40,556 nucleotides of DNA from an uncultured Eubacteriales bacterium (lineage in GTDB: Bacteria; Bacillota; Clostridia; Oscillospirales; Acutalibacteraceae). The stretch spans positions 1 to 40,556 of the forward strand of contig CAKSSJ010000018.1 in assembly GCA_934488615.1 (NCBI GenBank). The letters are read 5' to 3'. Of the stretch, positions 14,699-23,055 are shown in pieces; the stretch's first letter is position 1; each line of letters begins with the position of its first letter. The position numbers and the translations under genes are program-made. The notes under the pieces are model-generated. The model was not told where the DNA came from and did not search any database. It saw nothing but the letters and a program-made list of their open reading frames with translations.

Positions 14699-16978
14699 TT
14701 AACTGTTTGAACGCTCAACGTCAAGGACGCCGTTTATCTTTCTGAGCTTAGCCATAACGCTGTTGAGATGCTCGATTCCGTTGACGCCGATGGTCAATTC
14801 GAGCGACGCTCTGCCGTCCTTCTTGCTCTTTGTGTTAATTCCGTATATCATAACGCGCATGTCTGCGATCATCTTTGAAATATCCGCCATCAAGCCGACG
14901 CGGTCAAGGCAGGTCAGCGAAACCGTGGCAGTGAAATCCTCCTTAACGGAGCTGTCCCAGCCTGCGGGTATCCATCTGTCGGGCTCGTCGGCAAGCTCGA
15001 TGACCTTGGGCACGTTCGTGCAGTCCCTCTTGTGTATAGAAACGCCGTGGCCTCTTGTGATAAAGCCGATGATTTTATCGCCCGGGACGGGACTGCAGCA
15101 CTTTGAGAGCTTGATAAGGCAATTGTCTATGCCCTCGATAACAACGCCGTCCTGGCTCTTTGTGCGCTTTTTCTGAGTCGGCTTCGTTATCTTGATAACG
15201 TCCTCCTCAACGGGCTCGGGCTGCTTGAACGCCTTAACGTATTCGTCCTTGATATGCGGCATCATCTTGTTAATGGAGATTCCGCCGTAGCCTATCGCCG
15301 CGAAGAAATCCTCCGCCGTGTTGAAGCGCTGTTTCTGCGCAATTTCAAGAATAAATTTGTCAAACTGCTGATCGTTGAGCCTTATAAAGTTGCGCTTGAA
15401 CTCGCGCTCGATCTCCATCTTGCCCTCAAGGATATTTTCCTCTCTGCGCTCCTTCTTGAACCATGAGCGGATCTTGTTCCTTGCGCCGCTGGTCTTGACG
15501 AACTTAAGCCAGTCGCGGCTCGGACCCTTATTCTGCTGAGACGATGTTATGATTTCAACGATTTCGCCCGTTTTGACAACATAATCTATCGGAACGATTC
15601 TTCCGTCAACCTTTGCACCGACCATTCTGTTGCCGACCGCCGAGTGAATGGCATAGGCAAAGTCAACGACCGTTGCGCCTGCGGGGAGGTTGATAACCGT
15701 ACCCTTGGGGGTGAACACAAAAACCTCCTCCTGAACGAGGTCGGTCTTTATCGTATTGACGATATCCTGCGGATTTTCGGAAACATTCTGGCTCTCAAGA
15801 AGCTGACGGATCCATGAGAATTTCTCCTCAAATTTCTGCCTGCCGCTCATTCCGAGCTTATATTTCCAGTGGGCGGCAACACCGTACTCAGCCGTGCGGT
15901 GCATCTCCCATGTTCTTATCTGAACCTCAAAGGGTATGCCCTCGTCGCCGATTACCGTTGTGTGCAATGACTGGTACATGTTCGCCTTGGGCGTTGAGAT
16001 ATAGTCCTTGAAGCGTCCCGGAATGGACTTGAACATATCGTGGATTATTCCGAGGCAGTTGTAGCAATCGATAACGTCGTCAACGATTATTCTGACGGCA
16101 TAAATATCGTAAATTTCATCAAAGCTCTTGCCCTGCATGTACATCTTACGGTAAATGCCGTGAACACTCTTTATTCTGCCCGAGATGCTCGCATTCGGCA
16201 CAACGAGCTTTATTCTGTCGCTGATTTTTTTCTGAATACTGTCAAGGTATTCCTTCCTCTTGGACTGCTGCTGTTCAAGCCTGTCTCTGATCTCCTTATA
16301 TGCAACGGGATCGAGATAGCTGATCGCAAGGTCCTCAAGCTCCTCCTTAACGCCTCTGATACCGAGACGGTGAGCGATCGGAGCGTAAATTTCAAGTGTT
16401 TCCTGAGCTTTTTCACGTCTTTTATCGGGTCGCATAAAAGACAAGGTTCTCATATTGTGTATGCGGTCGGCAAGCTTGATGATGATAACGCGGATATCCT
16501 GAGACATCGCCATCAGCATCTTGCGTACGTTCTCCGCCTGCTGCTCCTCCTTTGTAAAGATAGGCACCTTGCCGAGCTTCGTAACGCCCTCAACAAGGTT
16601 TGCAACGTCCTCGCCGAATTCCTCCTGGATATTCTCCTTGGTCATATCGGTGTCCTCAACAACGTCGTGCAGCAAAGCCGCAGCCATGGACTCCCCGTCC
16701 ATACCCAAATTGTAAAGGATGATCGCAACGGAGACAGGGTGAATTATATAAGGCTCGCCCGAGAATCTGAACTGACCCTCGTGCGCTTTTTTTGCGATGA
16801 AATATGCCTTTTCGACAAGGGACACATCGTTTTCCGTCATGTGCTCCCTGACGAGGGATATAAGCTTTGAATAAAGCTCATCGGGATTCTGAGGAACAAA
16901 TGCCTGTTCTTCGTTCCCCTTATTTTCCGTACCGCCTGTTGCGGAGGTTAATTTGTTTTTTTCGTTAGCTTCTGACAT
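14699..16978 (-). CDS. relA: Bifunctional (p)ppGpp synthetase/hydrolase (Rel/SpoT family)
   Basis: Stringent-response enzyme of 759 aa. Domains in order: HD hydrolase (about 50-200) with intact AALLHDVVEDT; synthetase (about 240-370) with the GRFKDYISTPKANMYQSLHTT loop and EVQIRT; TGS (about 405-470) starting at EVFVFTPKG; a helical/zinc-finger region with CCSPVPGD and H/C residues (about 630-660); and a C-terminal ACT domain (about 685-759). Both active sites look complete, so synthesis and hydrolysis are expected. The ribosome site is weak (GAGTGG). It lies between recJ and dtd; apt, which sits between recJ and rel in B. subtilis, is absent. Confidence 0.95.
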   Translation of the reverse strand: MSEANEKNKLTSATGGTENKGNEEQAFVPQNPDELYSKLISLVREHMTENDVSLVEKAYFIAKKAHEGQFRFSGEPYIIHPVSVAIILYNLGMDGESMAAALLHDVVEDTDMTKENIQEEFGEDVANLVEGVTKLGKVPIFTKEEQQAENVRKMLMAMSQDIRVIIIKLADRIHNMRTLSFMRPDKRREKAQETLEIYAPIAHRLGIRGVKEELEDLAISYLDPVAYKEIRDRLEQQQSKRKEYLDSIQKKISDRIKLVVPNASISGRIKSVHGIYRKMYMQGKSFDEIYDIYAVRIIVDDVIDCYNCLGIIHDMFKSIPGRFKDYISTPKANMYQSLHTTVIGDEGIPFEVQIRTWEMHRTAEYGVAAHWKYKLGMSGRQKFEEKFSWIRQLLESQNVSENPQDIVNTIKTDLVQEEVFVFTPKGTVINLPAGATVVDFAYAIHSAVGNRMVGAKVDGRIVPIDYVVKTGEIVEIITSSQQNKGPSRDWLKFVKTSGARNKIRSWFKKERREENILEGKMEIEREFKRNFIRLNDQQFDKFILEIAQKQRFNTAEDFFAAIGYGGISINKMMPHIKDEYVKAFKQPEPVEEDVIKITKPTQKKRTKSQDGVVIEGIDNCLIKLSKCCSPVPGDKIIGFITRGHGVSIHKRDCTNVPKVIELADEPDRWIPAGWDSSVKEDFTATVSLTCLDRVGLMADISKMIADMRVMIYGINTKSKKDGRASLELTIGVNGIEHLNSVMAKLRKINGVLDVERSNS

Positions 16979-17043
16979 TTTTATACCACTCGGCTCATAC
17001 CGCCGATTCCTTTAAAAGTTCTGTTTCAAGCAAGGCGTGCGTC

Positions 17044-19080
17044 TCAATTTGTACGGTGCTGCCCTAATCTTTTTAGCACGGGCGCGTCCTGCAAATTGAC
17101 CTTTTCGCTTGTTTTCGGTGCACTCAGCCCACCGTTTTCATCTCTTATGAGTATGCCCATTTCGAGCATTGCCTCAACGGACACGGCAACCTGCCCGTAA
17201 TCCTCCGCCCAGAAATCAAGCCTGTGGCAGAGCGTTTCTATATCGTATTTCCATACTCCGACGGAGCGTATATACCTGTAAACCTTGGCTGTCGTTTCAC
17301 GCTGAGGAATGAGCAAGGAAGCGTCAAAGCCCTCTCTTTTTCCCCTCATGAGCATTGAAAAATCTCTCATTGAAGCGAACAGATCGTCCTCCACCATATC
17401 GTGGAGCTTTATATTTCTGAGCAAAATGCTCACTCTGAGCTGTCCGAGATATTCGTTCGGCTCGAGCACCACCGCGGCGTCCACCGTGTCGCCCTTGACG
17501 AACGGGAACTCCGCCTGAGTTGTTCTGAATCGGAGCGTTTGCAGTGAAACTCCGTTTCGCTCGAGTATTACCCTCAGATGCTTGCCGTTGCCTATCGGCT
17601 GAATATCGGTTACCGTCATGTTGTAAAGCCCGAAAATCGGCTGAGAGTTGCCTGCGCCGAACGGTTCAAGCTGTTCGATAGCCTTGAGCATCTCCACATT
17701 TACATACGCTGGATTCAGCTTGAAATCAATATTCTGTATCGGATATGGCATTTCAATGCTGTCGGCATAATCGTTTATCGCCTTTCTGAAAGCGCCGATA
17801 TTTTCCGTTTTCAGCCCGATTCCCGCGGCGAGCATATGTCCGCCGAAATGGGTCAGGCAATCGCCGCAATGCGAAAGCGCATCGTAAAGATTGAAGCCCT
17901 CGATGCTTCTGCCGGAGCCCTTAGCCTCGCCGCCGTCAACGGTTATAACGAGCGTCGGCTTTCCGTATTTTTCGACAAGCCTAGACGCAACGATTCCCAC
18001 AACTCCGTCGTGCCAGCCCTCGCCCGCAACAACGAGCACGTTCTGATAAAGCCATTTCGGATTCCTTTTTATCTGCTCAACCGCCTGGTTGAGTATATCC
18101 TGCTCCGTATGCTGTCTCGCGGCATTTTCGCCGTTTATTTCCTGCGCGAGCGCGGCGGCCTCCGCATAATCCTCGCTCAGAAGCAGGCTTATCGCCCTGT
18201 CCGCCGAGCCCATACGTCCTGCCGCATTGATCCTCGGACAAATTCCGAAGGCAACCGTTGTTGAGGTCATTCGCTTCTCGGCAAGACCTGCCGCCTCAAT
18301 GAGCGCCTGAATTCCCACTCTGTCCGAGTCGGCAATAAGCTGAACTCCGCGGCGCACAAGCTCGCGGTTCTCCTTGATGAGCGGCATAACGTCGGCAACC
18401 GTGCCGATAGTCACAAGGTCAACAAAGCTGTCGGTTATTCCGTTCTCCTCGCCCTCAAGGGCACATATCAATTTATATGCAACTCCGACGCCTGCATAGT
18501 CTTTAAACTCAAGATTGCAGTCCGCCCTGTGCGGATCAACGACCGCAACCGCCTGCGGCAGCGTGTCCGACGGAAGATGGTGGTCGGTGATAACAAGCTC
18601 CATTTCAAGCTCATTGATATATTTTGCCTCTTCAACGGCGCTTATTCCGTTATCGACGGTAATAATGAGCTTAACGCCCATCATGCTGAGCCTGTCAATC
18701 GCCTCGTAGCTGAGTCCGTAGCCCTCCGTGTGGCGGTTCGGAACATAGTAAACAACGTCGGCTCCCTGCATTTCAAGGTATGAATACAGCAATGCGGTTG
18801 ACGTAACTCCGTCGGCGTCATAGTCACCGTAAATCGCAATTCTCTCAAAGCTGTCAAGAGCCTTCTGAATCCTCTTGACCGCCGTATACATATCGGGAAA
18901 ATCCATCGGGTCAACGCTTCTGCGCTCCCCTATTCCGAAAAAGTCCTTCGCTTCCCCGGTTGTATTTATTCCTCTTGTCGATGCGATAAGCGCAGCATAC
19001 GGGCTGATGCCAAGCTCTTCCGAAAGCTTCGTTGCGTTTTCTTTATCGCCGCTTTTGATTATCCACTTTTTTCTGCTCAT
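17044..19080 (-). CDS. recJ: Single-stranded-DNA-specific exonuclease RecJ
   Basis: 5'-3' single-strand exonuclease of the DHH phosphoesterase family, acting in recombination and base-excision repair. Motifs seen: IYGDYDADGVTST (motif I), VITDHHLPSD (DHH motif III), the DHHA1 part with GWHDGVVGIVASRL and SGRSIEGFNLYDAL, and GGHMLAAGIGL. The C terminus (about 450-678) holds the OB-fold region and an extra tail of about 100 residues ending in a winged-helix-like segment, as in many Firmicutes. A GGAGATGCGGT site precedes the ATG. It is separated from the upstream glycosyltransferase gene by 18 bp and from rel by 65 bp. Confidence 0.93.
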   Translation of the reverse strand: MSRKKWIIKSGDKENATKLSEELGISPYAALIASTRGINTTGEAKDFFGIGERRSVDPMDFPDMYTAVKRIQKALDSFERIAIYGDYDADGVTSTALLYSYLEMQGADVVYYVPNRHTEGYGLSYEAIDRLSMMGVKLIITVDNGISAVEEAKYINELEMELVITDHHLPSDTLPQAVAVVDPHRADCNLEFKDYAGVGVAYKLICALEGEENGITDSFVDLVTIGTVADVMPLIKENRELVRRGVQLIADSDRVGIQALIEAAGLAEKRMTSTTVAFGICPRINAAGRMGSADRAISLLLSEDYAEAAALAQEINGENAARQHTEQDILNQAVEQIKRNPKWLYQNVLVVAGEGWHDGVVGIVASRLVEKYGKPTLVITVDGGEAKGSGRSIEGFNLYDALSHCGDCLTHFGGHMLAAGIGLKTENIGAFRKAINDYADSIEMPYPIQNIDFKLNPAYVNVEMLKAIEQLEPFGAGNSQPIFGLYNMTVTDIQPIGNGKHLRVILERNGVSLQTLRFRTTQAEFPFVKGDTVDAAVVLEPNEYLGQLRVSILLRNIKLHDMVEDDLFASMRDFSMLMRGKREGFDASLLIPQRETTAKVYRYIRSVGVWKYDIETLCHRLDFWAEDYGQVAVSVEAMLEMGILIRDENGGLSAPKTSEKVNLQDAPVLKRLGQHRTN

Positions 19081-19098
19081 ACCGCATCTCCTTTCTTT

Positions 19099-20208
19099 TT
19101 ATTTGTCGTATATTTCTTCAAGCTGTCTGACTGTATGCGAAATATCAAACTGCCTGAGCCTATTTTCGTCTGCCGATTTTCTCGGCTCGTCAAGCTTCTC
19201 GTTTATAAGCTCCGCCCATTTCATTGCGCCGTTTTCAAGCGGATAATATTCGATCAGTCCGACATCCGCTTCCTTTGTTACAACATCGGAAACAATACAG
19301 CGAAGCCCTGCCGCCTGCGCTTCGATAAGCGAAAACGGAAGTCCCTCGAAAAGCGACGGCATCAAAAAGCAGTCACAGCAGGAAAGAATCTCCTTAACGT
19401 CGGTTCTGACGCCCGTGAAAATAATTTTATCCGAAATGCCGAGCTGCTCCGCCCTGTCCTTCGCGGCATTTTCCAGCTCGCCTCCGCCGACCCAGATATA
19501 CTTGAAATCGTCTCTTATCCTTGCAAGCTCGGCGATAATTTCAACGGCAAAAAGCGGATTTTTCTGAGTCGAAAGCCTTCCGACGGAAACGAGCAAATGC
19601 CTTTCTGTTCCGTCCGTGCCCAATGTCCGTGCGTCAAAACCCGTCGCTTCCCTGTAGCTCTCGGTGTCGATTCCGTTATAAATAAGCGTTGAATTTCTCT
19701 TGCCGTAGAAATATTCCGAAGCAACGTCCGAGCAAGCCAAAAGCTCAGTTGAAGAACGAAGAATAAGTCCTTTCATTGTGCGACTGTAGATTTTTTGCAG
19801 AAGTCTTTTCAGCGCCGCCAAGCTGCCGACGGGAGCATACTGGCTTTTGGAATTGTGAGCATGGCAAATTCTCATTGGAATTCCGCATTTTTTTGCAATT
19901 GACAGCGTTATTCCGTTGAGAAGATCCATGTTTGAATGGGCAATGTCGAAATGCTCCGCCGAAAGAATTTTCCTGACATTTTTGATATAATCAAGCTTCT
20001 TTTTCGGTGCATCAAGATCGCCTGCATGGATAACTCTTATGCCCATATCGGCAACGGTCTTTTCGTGAAGGCAATAAACGCCCTCGTCAATCGCAATTAT
20101 CACCGTTATATCATATTTTGTTTTGTCGATTTTCCTGAGCACATTCACAAGGAACGTTTCGATTCCGTTTGCGCTCAGTCCGTGTGAAAAAAAAACGATT
20201 TTTTTCAT
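19099..20208 (-). CDS. Glycosyltransferase family 4 protein
   Basis: GT-B fold glycosyltransferase, 369 aa from the chosen start. N-terminal acceptor domain: KKIVFFSHGLSANGIETFLVNVL, where the glycine-rich loop contacts the sugar nucleotide. C-terminal donor domain: LLVSVGRLSTQKNP, and MPSLFEGLPFSLIEAQAAG with the E-x7-E motif. It probably transfers a sugar during surface polysaccharide or teichoic-acid-like synthesis; donor and acceptor are unknown. The frame starts at a GTG at 20217, but GGTGACTGCT before the ATG at 20208 makes 20208 the better start. It lies 15 bp after the GPH transporter and 18 bp before recJ. Confidence 0.87.
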   Translation of the reverse strand: MKKIVFFSHGLSANGIETFLVNVLRKIDKTKYDITVIIAIDEGVYCLHEKTVADMGIRVIHAGDLDAPKKKLDYIKNVRKILSAEHFDIAHSNMDLLNGITLSIAKKCGIPMRICHAHNSKSQYAPVGSLAALKRLLQKIYSRTMKGLILRSSTELLACSDVASEYFYGKRNSTLIYNGIDTESYREATGFDARTLGTDGTERHLLVSVGRLSTQKNPLFAVEIIAELARIRDDFKYIWVGGGELENAAKDRAEQLGISDKIIFTGVRTDVKEILSCCDCFLMPSLFEGLPFSLIEAQAAGLRCIVSDVVTKEADVGLIEYYPLENGAMKWAELINEKLDEPRKSADENRLRQFDISHTVRQLEEIYDK

Positions 20209-20223
20209 AGCAGTCACCGCTGA

Positions 20224-21684
20224 TTATTTTTCTTCTTCAATCATAGAATACACAACTTCGTCCAAGCTCTGATTTTCATGTGAGCTCGGCTCCTCATGCA
20301 TTGCAGTCACCTTTGCAAGGATCTCTCTCTTGAAATCGCCGTAGATCTTGTATCTCTTCGAGAATACGATGAATGAAATTATGATGAGCACGGGAGGAAC
20401 GATGAACATGAGCGCCGAGATAGCGTCCTTGGCTTCCTGCGTCTGCTCGGGAGCCGTTCCGTCATACCTTGTTATGCTGAAGGTCAGGTACATGATGATG
20501 CACTGAACCGTATATGCCATTTTCTGTAAAAAGCCCTTCATTGAGAACGTAAGGCTCTGATTTCTCTTGCCGAGCTTATACTCGCCATAGTCAACAACGT
20601 CCGCAAGCATAACCGTCTGATTGACGAACATGCTTCCGATACCGATCGAGGTGATAAGATAGCATGCGCCGAGACCGTAAACATTGCCGCCGAAGCCGTA
20701 GCCGATAACAGCCATGCCGATATATCCGGCCGCCGCCATGCCGAGCGAAAGCTTGTAAATGTTTCTGTTATTCATGTTGAGCTTTGAGCAGATCGGGATA
20801 ACGGCAATACCGATTACCGAACCGACCGCACCGAACAAATTGAACTTCGACTGGAGGTTGAGATCGCCCGCAACCGAGTTGAAATAATAGCTACTGATGC
20901 CCGAGGTCATGTAGTAGCCTGCGTTTGATATCATCGCAAAGAGCATGAAGGTCAAAAGCTGATCATTGTTCTTTACAACGCTTATAGCCTTCTTGAACGA
21001 GAATTTCTCGCCGCCCTGAATTACGTTTCTTTCCTTTGTTGAAGCAACGCTGATACACGCAAATATAACGAGCATGACAGCGGCAATAATAGACCATTTT
21101 CCGAAGCCTGTCCTCAAACATTCGGGTGTCATTGTTTTAAGGCTGCTCTCGCTTGAACCGCCGAGATATGCAACAATAGGCGCCGTAAGAATAAGCACGA
21201 TTCCCTGACCCAGACCGGAGAAGGTTCTTGCAACCGTAGAAATAAAGTTTCTGTCCTTCTCCTCGGTCGCGAACGACGGGATCATCGACCAATAAGGAAT
21301 ATCCGCTAATGTATTCGACATGCCCCAAAGCACATAGAACACCGCAACATAAACATACATCCAAACCGAACCCGTGTCTATTCCGGGGTTGTTGAAAAGC
21401 AGGCAGAGGACGACCGCGTTCGCTATTGCGCCTCGCAAAATCCACGGGCGGTATTTGCCCATTTTACTGTTTGAAATATCAACAAGAGTTCCCATCATCG
21501 GGTCGTTGATACCGTCCCACAGTCTCGCGATCGGGGCAAGAATGAGCAGGAACAGAGAGCTGATACCGAGCGCATTTGTAAGATAAAGCGAAAGGTAAGA
21601 ATAGAACAATCCGTAGCTGAGATCAAGACCGACGGCACCCACGCCGTAGCCGAGCTTTTCTCTTAAGGGAACTTTTTTATCCAT
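20224..21684 (-). CDS. GPH-family sugar:cation symporter (MFS)
   Basis: Twelve-helix major facilitator protein of the glycoside-pentoside-hexuronide:cation symporter group (MelB/XynP-like). LGYGVGAVGLDLSYGLFYSYLSLYL is helix 1, and IARLWDGINDPMMGTLVD contains the signature WDGxNDP with the acidic residue linked to cation coupling. About 486 aa, normal. Substrate likely an oligosaccharide or glycoside, not assignable here. The open frame begins at 21702, but the ATG at 21684 (MDKKVPLREKLGYG) has the better upstream GTGGGT and fits family N termini. A good promoter lies upstream, so it may lead the eight-gene run down to the uridine kinase. Confidence 0.88.
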   Translation of the reverse strand: MDKKVPLREKLGYGVGAVGLDLSYGLFYSYLSLYLTNALGISSLFLLILAPIARLWDGINDPMMGTLVDISNSKMGKYRPWILRGAIANAVVLCLLFNNPGIDTGSVWMYVYVAVFYVLWGMSNTLADIPYWSMIPSFATEEKDRNFISTVARTFSGLGQGIVLILTAPIVAYLGGSSESSLKTMTPECLRTGFGKWSIIAAVMLVIFACISVASTKERNVIQGGEKFSFKKAISVVKNNDQLLTFMLFAMISNAGYYMTSGISSYYFNSVAGDLNLQSKFNLFGAVGSVIGIAVIPICSKLNMNNRNIYKLSLGMAAAGYIGMAVIGYGFGGNVYGLGACYLITSIGIGSMFVNQTVMLADVVDYGEYKLGKRNQSLTFSMKGFLQKMAYTVQCIIMYLTFSITRYDGTAPEQTQEAKDAISALMFIVPPVLIIISFIVFSKRYKIYGDFKREILAKVTAMHEEPSSHENQSLDEVVYSMIEEEK

Positions 21685-21724
21685 TTTAATACCCACTTTC
21701 ATAAATTAGCCTAAACCAACCTAT

Positions 21725-21753
21725 ATAATACCATAAAAAATCATTTTAGACAA
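21725..21753 (-). promoter_or_regulatory. Sigma-A promoter for the GPH symporter gene
   Basis: On the minus strand TTGTCT (21748-21753), a 17-bp spacer and TATTAT (21725-21730). It is divergent from the plus-strand glycosyltransferase promoter about 60 bp away, so a regulator bound between them could control both. Confidence 0.65.
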
Positions 21754-21810
21754 TAGAAAAATTGATGTTACTGTGTAAAAATCCTCAGCTTTCGATGCGC
21801 CGTCAGGCTA

Positions 21811-21838
21811 TTGCATAATTTTTAACTTATGGTATAAT
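21811..21838 (+). promoter_or_regulatory. Sigma-A promoter for the plus-strand glycosyltransferase gene
   Basis: TTGCAT (21811-21816), a 16-bp spacer and TATAAT (21833-21838). A second TATAAT lies at 21842-21847 without an equally good -35. Confidence 0.6.
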
Positions 21839-21869
21839 AGGTATAATAATGATTTTGGGAGACAGTGCC

Positions 21870-22973
21870 ATGAACGTGTTGATTGCCGCCAACTACGGCG
21901 CACCAAAAAGCGGAAATTTTATAGCGTCGCTGATTGCCCTCGGCCGCCGTCTGCGAAAGGACGGAAACAATGCTTATTTCGTTTTTCCGAAGCAAACGGA
22001 CTGGATAAGCTGGTTTGAAAGAGAGGGCTTCACGGCTGAGGTCTATGACTTTGAGAGCCGCTCGACCGACGAGCAGTTTGCAAAGGTCACAGAGCTTGTC
22101 GAAAAATACGGCATTGATATTATTCATACGCATTTCGGCATGTTCCGCCCCGCAATCGTAAAGAACCGCAGTAAAATAAAAAACGTCAAGATCCTTGTGC
22201 ACGATCACATGGGCTATTACGTTGACCACAGCGTTTTCCTGCAAAGAATCGGTTTTGCACTGCTGTCCGCAGAATATGCGTTTAAAAAAATCCGCGTTGC
22301 GGCGGTTCAGAAGAAAAAGACAGACGCGTATTTGTTCCTGCCGAAAAAATGGTATGTCCCTAACGGCTTGTCACTTGAGCGCAATGTTCTTCACTCAATG
22401 ACCCGTGAGGAATGCCGTGCAGAGCTTGGGCTTGCCCCCGAGGAAAAGGTATGCTTTATCCTCGGCTGGGATCTTAAAAGAAAGGGTCTCGACACTGCAC
22501 TGAAGGCTGTCAAAAAATGCCGTGAAAAGGACGAAAGCATCATTCTGGGAATTATCGGTGCAGGCGAAGGTGCACCGACCGATTTCGCAAAGGACTTTAT
22601 AAAAAATGAAGGCGGCTTTGACCCGAACGAGCCGTGGATAAGATATTTTAATAACTTTGAGGATATGTTCGCCGTTCACAGGGCGATCGACGTGTATCTT
22701 TCAACGAGCAGGCAGGAGGGCTTCCCCTACGGAATTCTTGAAGCAATTTCTCAGGACTCCCCTATCGTCGCAAGCGACATTGTCTCACAGCTTTGGGCTT
22801 CCGAATACACAAACTGCCGCCTCTACCCCGTTGAGGATCCCGACAAATGCGCCGAGGCGATACTTGACGCGCTGGCTCAGGGAAGATGCGAAACAAACTC
22901 CGCTCAGATCATTGACCGCTACAGCGTTGACCGCTGGTGCGACAAAATCGTTTCGATATATAATGAGCTTTGA
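21870..22973 (+). CDS. Glycosyltransferase family 4 protein
   Basis: GT-B glycosyltransferase of about 367 aa, standing alone on the plus strand. N-terminal domain: NVLIAANYGAPKSGNFIASLIALGRRL and YGIDIIHTHFGMFRP; C-terminal domain: VCFILGWDLKRKGLDTAL (donor-site loop) and STSRQEGFPYGILEAISQDSPIVASD (E-x7-E motif). Sugar and acceptor are unknown; capsule or surface glycan work is likely. The frame opens at 21849, but GGGAGA at 21858-21863 is correctly spaced only for the ATG at 21870. It is divergent from the GPH symporter and convergent with the cohesin/dockerin gene, with which it shares a terminator. Confidence 0.85.
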   Translation: MNVLIAANYGAPKSGNFIASLIALGRRLRKDGNNAYFVFPKQTDWISWFEREGFTAEVYDFESRSTDEQFAKVTELVEKYGIDIIHTHFGMFRPAIVKNRSKIKNVKILVHDHMGYYVDHSVFLQRIGFALLSAEYAFKKIRVAAVQKKKTDAYLFLPKKWYVPNGLSLERNVLHSMTREECRAELGLAPEEKVCFILGWDLKRKGLDTALKAVKKCREKDESIILGIIGAGEGAPTDFAKDFIKNEGGFDPNEPWIRYFNNFEDMFAVHRAIDVYLSTSRQEGFPYGILEAISQDSPIVASDIVSQLWASEYTNCRLYPVEDPDKCAEAILDALAQGRCETNSAQIIDRYSVDRWCDKIVSIYNEL

Positions 22974-23006
22974 TTTGAATAATCTTTTCAAAACGACTTG
23001 ATAAAT

Positions 23007-23042
23007 GAAATGACGTTCCTTTTTCGGGAACGTCATTTTTTT
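23007..23042. terminator. Bidirectional terminator between glycosyltransferase and cohesin/dockerin genes
   Basis: ATGACGTTCC and GGAACGTCAT form a perfect 10-bp stem around a short TTTTTCG loop, flanked by A residues on the left and a run of seven T on the right. Placed 33 bp after the plus-strand stop and 14 bp after the minus-strand stop, it can serve both convergent genes. Confidence 0.9.
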
Positions 23043-23055
23043 ATTTGATTATATT

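Noticed and set aside
16040..16870. 276-codon plus-strand frame inside rel
   Set aside because: It lies wholly antisense to well-conserved Rel domains and shows no recognisable protein features.
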